From positions 1 through 5,805 of the forward strand of contig CAMRVW010000125.1 of assembly GCA_947054185.1 (NCBI GenBank): a stretch of 5,805 nucleotides of DNA. The letters are read 5' to 3'. Below the pieces are notes generated by a model. The model saw nothing but the letters and a program-made list of their open reading frames with translations, was not told the DNA's origin and ran no database searches. The stretch is from an uncultured Rikenellaceae bacterium (lineage in GTDB: Bacteria > Bacteroidota > Bacteroidia > Bacteroidales > Rikenellaceae). The position numbers were made by a program, and so were the translations under genes. Below, piece after piece: positions 1-5,805 of this stretch (position 1 is the stretch's first letter; every line of letters begins with the position of its first letter).

Positions 1-70
1 GTGTGGGGATGTTCTGTCGGCTAAAACGGTTTCTTTAACGCATGGACAAGTAATTTATTGCCTGAAAAGT

Positions 71-101
71 ATTGCAGATTATAAAATAATAGGTATATTT
101 G
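71..101 (+). promoter_or_regulatory. Predicted Bacteroidota-type promoter (-33 / -7) for the susC-susD unit
   Basis: TATATTTG at 94-101 matches the Bacteroides -7 consensus TAnnTTTG at every fixed position. ATTG at 71-74 lies 19 nt upstream and matches the -33 consensus TTTG at three of four bases. Transcription would start near 105-110. Known Bacteroides promoters recognised by the primary sigma factor have this layout and spacing. No other place between here and the start codon has as good a pair: TCGGTTTG at 208-215 and TACTTTTT at 327-334 are one-mismatch -7 look-alikes without a properly spaced -33. The assignment rests on motif match alone. Any substrate-responsive activator site would probably lie at or upstream of position 70, and I could not identify one. 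Confidence 0.5.
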
Positions 102-130
102 TTTGTCGGTATTTAATAAATGTTGAAAAA

Positions 131-150
131 CAGTTTTGCATGAAAAACTG
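131..150 (+). repeat. 7-bp inverted repeat in the predicted leader
   Basis: CAGTTTT (131-137) and AAAACTG (144-150) are perfectly complementary around a 6-nt loop, GCATGA. The hairpin would form about 25 nt after the predicted transcription start. A competing pairing, TTGCA (136-140) with TGCAA (149-153), uses overlapping bases, so two mutually exclusive folds are possible. There is no T-tract after it, so it is not a terminator. A function in mRNA stability or regulation is only an inference. Confidence 0.35.
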
Positions 151-310
151 CAAGTAAGTGGCAAACCCGTGGTCATACATGAATTCGAGAGAGTCGGCGT
201 GTGTGGTTCGGTTTGTTTTCGGTGATTGCCGGCACGGCATGGACGGGTTTCGGACAGACGAAAATCGGGTGTCTTCCGCAAAAGCGTTTGAGCATTGATG
301 TGAAAATGGA

Positions 311-334
311 ATTTGCACTAAGCAAATACTTTTT
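311..334 (+). promoter_or_regulatory. Small dyad (hairpin plus T-tract) just upstream of the susC-like start
   Basis: ATTTGC (311-316) and GCAAAT (322-327) form a perfect 6-bp inverted repeat with a 5-nt loop, ACTAA. Two bases later come five T residues (330-334), and the start codon follows at 350. In RNA this would be a weak, AU-rich stem of terminator-like shape. In DNA it is a 17-bp symmetric site of the kind bound by dimeric regulators. The sequence cannot distinguish an attenuator, an operator or chance. The stem has only two G-C pairs, so strong termination is unlikely without help from a protein or small RNA. Confidence 0.3.
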
Positions 335-349
335 ATAAAACGTTATGTT

Positions 350-3300
350 ATGGTAAAATTTAACTCTTGTGTTAAGCATCTGATGCTTGCCGGGGCGTTT
401 TTGAGCATGGGTTCCGTCTATGCCGTACGCACCGATGCAACAGGTGTTGAGATCCTCGTTCAGGATCAGAAAAGCACTGTAAGCGGTAAAGTGGTCGACA
501 TGTCAGGCCAGCCCGTTATCGGTGCCACCGTCCTAATTAAAGGTACGACCAACGGTTCTATTACCGGTGTTGACGGCACGTTCTCTGTCGATGTCAAAAG
601 AGGCGATGTCGTTGAAGTGTCTTTCATCGGTTATAAAACGACCGAGGTTGTTTATGAAGGACAGCCCAATCTCAACATCACACTCAATGAAGATGCCCTC
701 AATGTGGAAGAGGTGGTTGTGACCTCTATGGGTATCAAACGTGACACCAAAGCCCTCGGTTACGCCATTCAGGAGGTGAACGGCGACGAGCTGGTGCAGT
801 CTCGTGACGTTAACGTGACCAACGCGTTGAGCGGTAAGGTCGCAGGTCTTCAGGTGGTTCGCGGTGGTGGTTCGACCGGTTCGTCTAAGATCATCCTTCG
901 CGGTCAGACCTCTCTGACCGGCAGCAACCAGCCCCTTATCGTGGTCGACGGTGTGCCTATGGACAACTTCGTCGGCGGTAACACCGATATCTGGGGTAAC
1001 CAAGGTATGGACATGGGTAACGGTCTTGCCGACTTGAACCCCGAGGACATCGAGTCTATGTCGGTGCTCAAGGGCGGTTCGGCAGCGGCTCTTTACGGCT
1101 CTCGTGCAGGTAACGGTGTCATTCTCATCACCACCAAGCAGGGTAAGGGCAACAAGGGTCTCGGCATCACCGTTTCAGCGGGCGTGTCTATAGAGAACAT
1201 TCTCATTAAACCCGAGCTTCAGAGCGACTTCTCGCAGGGTGACAGAGGCGTGATGGATGTTGTCAACTCAAGTTATTCTTGGGGTGCTCCCATCGACGGC
1301 CGTCAGTACACCAACTGGAGAGGCGAGCAGGAGAATCTTCAGGCTTACGACAATATCAGCAACTTCTTCCGCACCGGTATCATCGACAACGAGTCTGTGA
1401 CATTCCAGCAGCAGATAAACAAAACGTCGATTTACTCTTCTATCACCCGCATGCACGATAAGAGCATGGTTCCGGGCACCAGCCTCGACCGTATCTCCAT
1501 CACCTCTCGTGCAACCACCAACCTGGGCGAGGGTGACAAATGGAAACTCGACGTCAAGGGTACATATGTCAACAGCAAGGCGCAGAACCGTCCCCTTCAG
1601 GGTATAAACAACTCCAACATGTTCTATACCATGGACCTCTTCCCCCGCTCGCTTGACATTCGTCAGTTCAACCCCTCGGTTAACTCTGCGGGTGAGATGT
1701 TGTGGTGGAACCCCGAATCACAGAACGATAACCCCTGGTGGTCGACTCAGTATAACCTCAACAACGATACCCGTAACCGTCTTATGGGCTTCATGTCGTT
1801 GAGCTATCAGTTCACCGACTGGTTGAGCCTGGAGGGCCGCGGCGGTTTGGATTATTACTCAACCCGCAGCTATAACAAAAAGTATGCCGGCGGTCACTCA
1901 ACCCCCAAGGGCAGTTACTCTGAGGGTATGAACGACTTCATGGAGCAGAACTATAGCTTCCTGTTCATAGCCCGCAAAGACAACCTCTTCGGCAAGTTCG
2001 GCGGTTTCGTAACCTTCGGCGGCAACATGATGCTTCAGAACACCAGCAAAATGAACGCATCGACCGTTGACATGGTTATTCCCAACATTTTCTCATTGAA
2101 TAACGGTGCCGACAAACCGTCAGTCTCTTCTGAGACCAAGCAGCGCCGCATGAACTCTCTTTACGGTTCATTGCAGCTCAACTATGACCAGGCAATCTTC
2201 GTTGACGCAACCTTGCGTAACGACTGGTCGTCAACCATGTCTAAGGCGAACCGTTCTTACCTCTATCCCTCGGTAAGTGTTTCTGCGGTGATATCAGAGC
2301 TTGTCAACATGCCTTACTGGTTCTCGTTCGCTAAAATTCGCGGTTCGTTCGCAGAGGTTGGTAACGACCTTGACCCATGGCAGTTGTACACAAGTTACTC
2401 TGTCGGCAAAGACTTCTGGGGTAACCCCACTGCCAACCGCGGTAACGTACTTTACGATCCCAATGTGCGTTCAGAGCTCGTTAAGTCGTGGGAGGTGGGT
2501 GCCGATATCCGTTTCTTGCGCAACCGTTTCAAGGTTGACTTCACCTGGTATCGTTCTAACGCAACCCGTCAGTTGATCGACATGCCCATGGACCCCTCAT
2601 CGGGTTATTCAAGCCGCAAGATCAATGCCGGTAACATTCAGAACCAGGGTATCGAGCTTACTGTCGGCGCAAACATTTTCAACACTCCCAAAGGCTTTAT
2701 CTGGGACGCTTCTTTGAACTTCTCTCGTAACGTCAACAAGATCATGGAGCTTGCAGACGGTGTTAAAGAGTATCCCTTGGCAACTGTCGATGTGCTCAAG
2801 GTGGTCGCTCCCGTGGGCGGTTACTATGGTGACATATACGGTACGACATTTGCCCGCATCAGCCAGGAGCAGATAGATAAGAGTAACGGTACTCTGCCTC
2901 AGGAGGCGCTTGGTGAGTTGTATCTCGACGGTACAGGTCTTCCTCTCAGCACAAGTGACCAATATCTCGGCAACCAGCAGCCCAAATTCCTTATCGGTTT
3001 CAATAACAGCTTCTCTTACAAGAACGTAAGCCTCGATTTCCTTATCGATGCACGTGTGGGCGGTAAGATGTACTCGCTTACATCAAGAGCTCTTCATGCT
3101 TCAGGTAATGCAAAGGCAACCGTTGTGGATGGCAAACGTGAGAAATTCATCGTGTCTGGTTATTACAAAGATGCGAAAGACGATAGCGGCAACACTTGGG
3201 TGAAGAACGAAACAGAGGTTGAGCCTCAGGATTACTGGGCAAGATTGACCAGCGGTAACACCGGTATCAACGAGGCGTTCCTTTATGATGCGACTTCTGT

Positions 3301-3535
3301 TCGTCTTAGAACCCTCTCTTTGGGTTACGACCTTCCCAAGAAGTTTATACAGAACACTCCGATTCAGCGTCTGAGATTCTCTGTGACTGCAAACAACTTG
3401 TGGCTCATCTATACCGCACTTCCCGGCATCGACCCCGAGAGTGTGTCAGGTACCGGTACCAACGTGTCTGCACTTGAGTTTGGTGTGCCTCCCACCTCAC
3501 GCTCATTCACTTTCAATGTAACCATCGGATTCTAA
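350..3535 (+). CDS. SusC/RagA family TonB-linked outer membrane transporter
   Basis: This 1061-residue protein is the barrel of a SusCD importer, moving an unidentified oligosaccharide or peptide across the outer membrane with TonB energy. Residues 1-25 form a Sec signal peptide with an A-type cleavage site after VYA. A carboxypeptidase-regulatory-like domain (about 42-113) contains SGKVVD, GATVLIKG, DGTF and FIGYK. A TonB-box-like segment, NVEEVVVTSMGIKR, spans 118-131. The plug (about 135-265) carries LSGKVAGLQVV (160-170), PLIVVDGVPMDN (195-206) and the family signature LYGSRAGNGVILITTK (248-263). The remaining ~790 residues are barrel, ending in the typical terminal aromatic strand FNVTIGF. 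The length is normal and no frameshift is seen. ATG at 350 is chosen because ATG at 345 runs into TAA after two codons and because 350 gives a complete signal peptide. There is no Shine-Dalgarno, only AT-rich sequence, as is common in Bacteroidota. A susD-like gene follows after 15 bp. The substrate cannot be read from the sequence. Confidence 0.97.
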   Translation: MVKFNSCVKHLMLAGAFLSMGSVYAVRTDATGVEILVQDQKSTVSGKVVDMSGQPVIGATVLIKGTTNGSITGVDGTFSVDVKRGDVVEVSFIGYKTTEVVYEGQPNLNITLNEDALNVEEVVVTSMGIKRDTKALGYAIQEVNGDELVQSRDVNVTNALSGKVAGLQVVRGGGSTGSSKIILRGQTSLTGSNQPLIVVDGVPMDNFVGGNTDIWGNQGMDMGNGLADLNPEDIESMSVLKGGSAAALYGSRAGNGVILITTKQGKGNKGLGITVSAGVSIENILIKPELQSDFSQGDRGVMDVVNSSYSWGAPIDGRQYTNWRGEQENLQAYDNISNFFRTGIIDNESVTFQQQINKTSIYSSITRMHDKSMVPGTSLDRISITSRATTNLGEGDKWKLDVKGTYVNSKAQNRPLQGINNSNMFYTMDLFPRSLDIRQFNPSVNSAGEMLWWNPESQNDNPWWSTQYNLNNDTRNRLMGFMSLSYQFTDWLSLEGRGGLDYYSTRSYNKKYAGGHSTPKGSYSEGMNDFMEQNYSFLFIARKDNLFGKFGGFVTFGGNMMLQNTSKMNASTVDMVIPNIFSLNNGADKPSVSSETKQRRMNSLYGSLQLNYDQAIFVDATLRNDWSSTMSKANRSYLYPSVSVSAVISELVNMPYWFSFAKIRGSFAEVGNDLDPWQLYTSYSVGKDFWGNPTANRGNVLYDPNVRSELVKSWEVGADIRFLRNRFKVDFTWYRSNATRQLIDMPMDPSSGYSSRKINAGNIQNQGIELTVGANIFNTPKGFIWDASLNFSRNVNKIMELADGVKEYPLATVDVLKVVAPVGGYYGDIYGTTFARISQEQIDKSNGTLPQEALGELYLDGTGLPLSTSDQYLGNQQPKFLIGFNNSFSYKNVSLDFLIDARVGGKMYSLTSRALHASGNAKATVVDGKREKFIVSGYYKDAKDDSGNTWVKNETEVEPQDYWARLTSGNTGINEAFLYDATSVRLRTLSLGYDLPKKFIQNTPIQRLRFSVTANNLWLIYTALPGIDPESVSGTGTNVSALEFGVPPTSRSFTFNVTIGF

Positions 3536-3537
3536 AA

Positions 3538-3543
3538 AGAGGA
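3538..3543 (+). promoter_or_regulatory. Shine-Dalgarno of the susD-like gene
   Basis: AGAGGA lies 7 nt before the ATG at 3551 and begins 2 nt after the TAA of the susC-like gene. It contains the GAGG core complementary to the 16S rRNA tail. It fixes the start of the lipoprotein at 3551 and contrasts with the susC-like gene, which has no such site. Together with the 15-bp gap it supports independent re-initiation on one shared mRNA. Confidence 0.6.
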
Positions 3544-3550
3544 TTAAATC

Positions 3551-5656
3551 ATGAAAAAAGCAATATATAAATCGCTTCTCGGACTTATGGCCGTATCTGC
3601 TCTTGCCGGCGGTTGCAAAAAGTTTGAAGAAATAAACAAAGACCCCAATGCGGTCTCTGAAGATGAGGTGGAAGTCTCGTTCCTTATCAACAACTCTATG
3701 TTTGCCGCGCAGCAGGACCCCAACATTGCAGAGCGTATATTCGTGCTGACATGGGGCGGCGTGTCGCGTGTGTTTGCATACGGCAGCGCGTATGCCGGCG
3801 GTTTCAGCCACAGCTATCTTGCTGAGTACTGGAGCAACAGTTACATGATGCGCTGGCTTACCAACGCCAACCTGGCAGTCAAGATCGGTCAGCAGCGTGA
3901 GGCCGACAAGACCGCCAAGGAGAGCAACAACAACTGGGTGCAAATATCTCGTATCTGGAGAGCATACCTGCTCACAGAGTTGTCTGACAACTTCGGTCCC
4001 GTGCCCGATGTCGAGACAGCATTCATGGGTGAGGTTCCCTCTTATCAGAATGAGGTTGATGCTTACAAGTATTGCATCAAAGAGCTTACCGATGCAGTGG
4101 CTAAGATAAACGACGTGAAAATGTCTGATGACGAGGCCAAGCTCGATCAGTTCTATAAAGGCGACATGAACAAGTGGAAGAAGTATGCAAACTCAATGCG
4201 TATGCGTCTTGCAATGCGTCTTTTGCATGCCGACCGCGCTTATGCCCAGAAAGAGTTTGAGGCTGCGGTGAACGATCCCGCAGGTTACATCAAAGAAAAC
4301 GCCGAGAACGCCCGTTATAAAGAGGGCGGCGGTTGGGACAACTCAACAGGTGTGATGACACGTTCATGGAACTATTTGGGCTTGTCGTTCACTCCGTATA
4401 ACCTCTTCGTCGGTTTGGGCGGTATCTCTCCCGAAGATCTCGAGGCCATTCCCAACACCTCGTTCTATGGTTTGAGCGATGATGTCAAGACCGAGTACAA
4501 GAACTATCTCAAAGATCCGCAGACTTATCTTGGTCTTTATCTTCCCGATCAGCTCTCTAACAAGACGAATGTGATGAATGCCGACTATTTGTTCAATTAC
4601 ATTCCCTCTAACGTCGATCCCCGTACTTACATTTACTTCTCTCAGCCCGGTACCGAAGCCAAGGTAAACGCTTATACTTTCGCAGTCAGCAAGAACGAGG
4701 GCGAGAGCGACGCGGCATTTGAATTGCGTAAACGTGGTGTGGACTCATCTTACGTGCTTACCATGAAGAACCCGGCAACGGGTGCTGCCGGCACTGCTGT
4801 CAAAGGCACTCCCGATACTGTTCGTATTCGCGGTAAGTTCAACTTCGTGCCTTACTTTAACGGTTCACAGGGCGACAAATCGCAGTTGTTCAAGTTTAAC
4901 AACTCAACCCGTTATTTCTCAACCATTACCAACAACTATCGTAACAACGAGAACTATCGTATCTTCTTCGCTTCTTGGGAGTCTTACTTCCTTTTGGCAG
5001 AGGCGGCAGTTTATGGTTGGAACGTTGGCACCGACGCTAAAACAGCGTATGAGAAAGGTATCGACGAGAGCTTCGCTTACCACGGTCTTTCTTCACTCGT
5101 TGCCACTTACAAAGCGTCTGAAAGTTACAACCGTGTCGGTACATCGGTATCGTTCACTCATACCGCTGAAGCGGCTGACTTTACCATCAATTACGAGACC
5201 TTTACCGGTGCAACCTTTACCGAGACAAAGTATAAGGATAAACCCTCTTTGTACTCTTACAAGACTCCTGCCACAGGTACTGTCACTTACAAGTATCCTA
5301 AAGGTGCATATGCGACCAACAATGACGCTTTGACCAAGATCATCACTCAGAAGTTCATTGCTCAGTCTCCCTATTTGGCATTGGAAATTTGGAGCGATTA
5401 TCGTCGTTTGAACCTGCCCTTCTTCGAGAACCCTGTTTCTGAACTTCAGCTCACCAACATGCCTTGGTACACTCCTGCCAAGTCCGGTGTGTTCAGCGCA
5501 GAAAACGTTCCGGCTCGTGCGTTCTATCCGAATACATTCTCGACCAACTCTCCTGACAGCTATAAGGCTGCGGTTGACCTTCTTACCAAACCCGGGAAGG
5601 ATAATGACAAGATCAACACTCCGCTTGGTTGGGCTAAGAATGCGCCTAAGAAGTAA
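3551..5656 (+). CDS. SusD/RagB family surface nutrient-binding lipoprotein (long form)
   Basis: This 701-residue protein is the extracellular lid and binding partner of the SusC-like barrel encoded 15 bp upstream. A signal peptide ends in the lipobox LAGGC, with Cys22 as the lipidated residue. The following KKFEE resembles the acidic surface-export signal of Bacteroidota lipoproteins. INKDPNAV (28-35) matches the N-terminus typical of the SusD-like group often annotated as SusD/RagB or SusD-like 2. Helical-core motifs follow: RIWRAYLLTELSDNFGPVP (about 134-152), KWKKYANSMRMRLAMRLLH (about 208-226), FFASWESYFLLAEAA (472-486) and QKFIAQSPYLALEIWSDYRR (600-619). The last two match the conserved C-terminal half of the family. 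SusD-like proteins are usually about 500-600 residues. The extra length includes a Thr/Tyr-rich segment at about 511-596, between the last TPR-like helices and the QKFIAQ motif. The ligand is unknown, since no degradative enzyme accompanies the pair here. The family is secure, the subfamily less so. Confidence 0.95.
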   Translation: MKKAIYKSLLGLMAVSALAGGCKKFEEINKDPNAVSEDEVEVSFLINNSMFAAQQDPNIAERIFVLTWGGVSRVFAYGSAYAGGFSHSYLAEYWSNSYMMRWLTNANLAVKIGQQREADKTAKESNNNWVQISRIWRAYLLTELSDNFGPVPDVETAFMGEVPSYQNEVDAYKYCIKELTDAVAKINDVKMSDDEAKLDQFYKGDMNKWKKYANSMRMRLAMRLLHADRAYAQKEFEAAVNDPAGYIKENAENARYKEGGGWDNSTGVMTRSWNYLGLSFTPYNLFVGLGGISPEDLEAIPNTSFYGLSDDVKTEYKNYLKDPQTYLGLYLPDQLSNKTNVMNADYLFNYIPSNVDPRTYIYFSQPGTEAKVNAYTFAVSKNEGESDAAFELRKRGVDSSYVLTMKNPATGAAGTAVKGTPDTVRIRGKFNFVPYFNGSQGDKSQLFKFNNSTRYFSTITNNYRNNENYRIFFASWESYFLLAEAAVYGWNVGTDAKTAYEKGIDESFAYHGLSSLVATYKASESYNRVGTSVSFTHTAEAADFTINYETFTGATFTETKYKDKPSLYSYKTPATGTVTYKYPKGAYATNNDALTKIITQKFIAQSPYLALEIWSDYRRLNLPFFENPVSELQLTNMPWYTPAKSGVFSAENVPARAFYPNTFSTNSPDSYKAAVDLLTKPGKDNDKINTPLGWAKNAPKK

Positions 5657-5686
5657 TTTTTGAGCATAAAATAATCTCTTGATATC

Positions 5687-5717
5687 GGGATGCGGCCAAG
5701 GGCCGCATCCCTTTTTT
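5687..5717 (+). terminator. Strong intrinsic terminator of the susC-susD unit
   Basis: GGGATGCGGCC (5687-5697) and GGCCGCATCCC (5701-5711) form a perfect 11-bp, GC-rich stem with a 3-nt loop (AAG), followed directly by six T (5712-5717). It begins 30 nt after the stop codon of the lipoprotein gene. There is no A-tract on the left side, so it should act only on the plus-strand transcript. It marks the end of a two-gene unit. Confidence 0.93.
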
Positions 5718-5759
5718 ATGGGTTGCCGGAACTGCCGTTTATGGTTTGCCGGAACTGCC
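5715..5759 (+). repeat. Tandem pair of 22-bp direct repeats after the terminator
   Basis: Two copies of a 22-base unit (core TTGCCGGAACTGCC) occupy 5715-5736 and 5738-5759, with a period of 23. They differ at one base (G5722 versus T5745). The first copy begins inside the T-tract of the terminator. The CCGGAA of the second copy (5749-5754) can pair with TTCCGG at 5771-5776, so the repeat may belong to a larger folded GC-rich element that continues toward the window edge. I do not recognise a named repeat family. Confidence 0.75.
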
Positions 5760-5780
5760 TCCGGCGGCCCTTCCGGGGGA

Positions 5781-5800
5781 GGGGTCACGGACCCCGTTTT
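5781..5800 (+). terminator. Possible second weak terminator or intergenic hairpin
   Basis: GGGGTC (5781-5786) and GACCCC (5790-5795) form a perfect 6-bp GC-rich stem with loop ACG, followed by G and four T (5797-5800). It could serve as a back-up terminator for the susC-susD transcript or be part of the repeat module just upstream. The T-tract is short and the window ends five bases later, so the call is tentative. Confidence 0.35.
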
Positions 5801-5805
5801 GATAT

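Larger units (their letters stand above)
1..349. other. Non-coding upstream region and predicted 5' leader of the susC-like gene
   Basis: No convincing gene is seen in these 349 bases on either strand. The region is AT-rich at about 40-160 and again at 300-349, with a more GC-rich block at about 185-285. It contains a Bacteroidota-type promoter match (71-101), which would give a leader of about 240 nt. Within that leader are short inverted repeats at 131-150, 227-239 (TGCCG-GCA-CGGCA) and 311-327. A longer-range 8-bp complementarity joins AAACCCGT (163-170) to ACGGGTTT (243-250). The reading frame from position 2 to a stop at 155-157 is open, but it has no start inside the window and no recognisable family. 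It could be chance, or the tail of a gene that begins outside the window. Confidence 0.7.

Noticed and set aside
2..157. Open plus-strand frame running from the window edge to TAA 155-157, possibly the 3' end of an upstream gene
   Set aside because: There is no start in the window, the 51 codons match no family I recognise, and the frame overlaps the best promoter match. In AT-rich DNA this length is easily reached by chance. The bases upstream of the window would settle it.
1..160. Invertible promoter flanked by inverted repeats, as seen for some Bacteroidales surface genes
   Set aside because: I looked for long inverted repeats on both sides of the 71-101 promoter and found none within the window. 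The only nearby inverted repeat (131-150) is a local hairpin, not a flanking pair.
21..281. Minus-strand open frame of 86 codons (and two overlapping minus frames up to 379) in the upstream region
   Set aside because: The composition does not resemble a folded protein, no motif or ribosome binding site is visible, and the overlapping minus frames are equally featureless.
533..1003. 156-codon minus-strand open frame opposite the susC-like plug region
   Set aside because: It is a shadow produced by codon bias of the real gene; the plus-strand frame shows unmistakable SusC motifs across the same bases.
5093..5788. 231-codon minus-strand open frame across the end of the susD-like gene and the terminator
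   Set aside because: It would start with GTG inside the repeat module and read through the perfect terminator hairpin and then antisense to a clear SusD-like C-terminus. No family resemblance is seen.
5698..5805. CRISPR array or insertion-sequence end
   Set aside because: There are only two repeat copies separated by one base, with no spacers, no transposase and no terminal inverted repeats that could be verified before the window ends.

Overview
The window holds one compact two-gene outer-membrane nutrient-uptake unit typical of Bacteroidota, most likely a gut Bacteroidales. The evidence is a SusC/RagA-type TonB-dependent transporter followed 15 bp later by a SusD/RagB-type surface lipoprotein, a Bacteroides-style promoter (-7 element TAnnTTTG), no Shine-Dalgarno before the first gene, and an acidic export signal after the lipoprotein cysteine. 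The coding DNA is roughly half G+C, with many C- or G-ending codons. That would suit a Muribaculaceae-like or related lineage better than AT-rich Bacteroides, but this genus-level guess is only an inference.

Layout. Positions 1-349 contain no convincing gene. They carry a good promoter match at 71-101 and then a predicted transcribed leader of about 240 nt with several small inverted repeats. The last of these (311-327, followed by five T) lies just ahead of the first start codon. Positions 350-3535 encode the SusC-like transporter: signal peptide, carboxypeptidase-regulatory-like domain, TonB-box-like segment, plug and 22-strand-type barrel. A Shine-Dalgarno at 3538-3543 serves the SusD-like lipoprotein at 3551-5656. 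That protein is long for its family and has a Thr/Tyr-rich, probably beta-rich segment near its C-terminal third. The unit is closed by a very strong intrinsic terminator at 5687-5717. Beyond it are a tandem pair of 22-bp repeats and further GC-rich inverted repeats up to the window edge.

How the genes work together. From established knowledge of the Sus/Rag families, the SusD-like protein is an extracellular lid on the SusC-like barrel. The pair captures a ligand (oligosaccharide or peptide) and imports it to the periplasm using TonB-ExbBD energy. No glycoside hydrolase, peptidase, SusE/F-like protein or regulator is visible here, so the substrate cannot be named. The terminator right after the susD-like gene suggests a two-gene transcript.

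I found no clearly new system. The points most worth a second look are the structured leader, the extra segment in the SusD-like protein, and the repeat module after the terminator.
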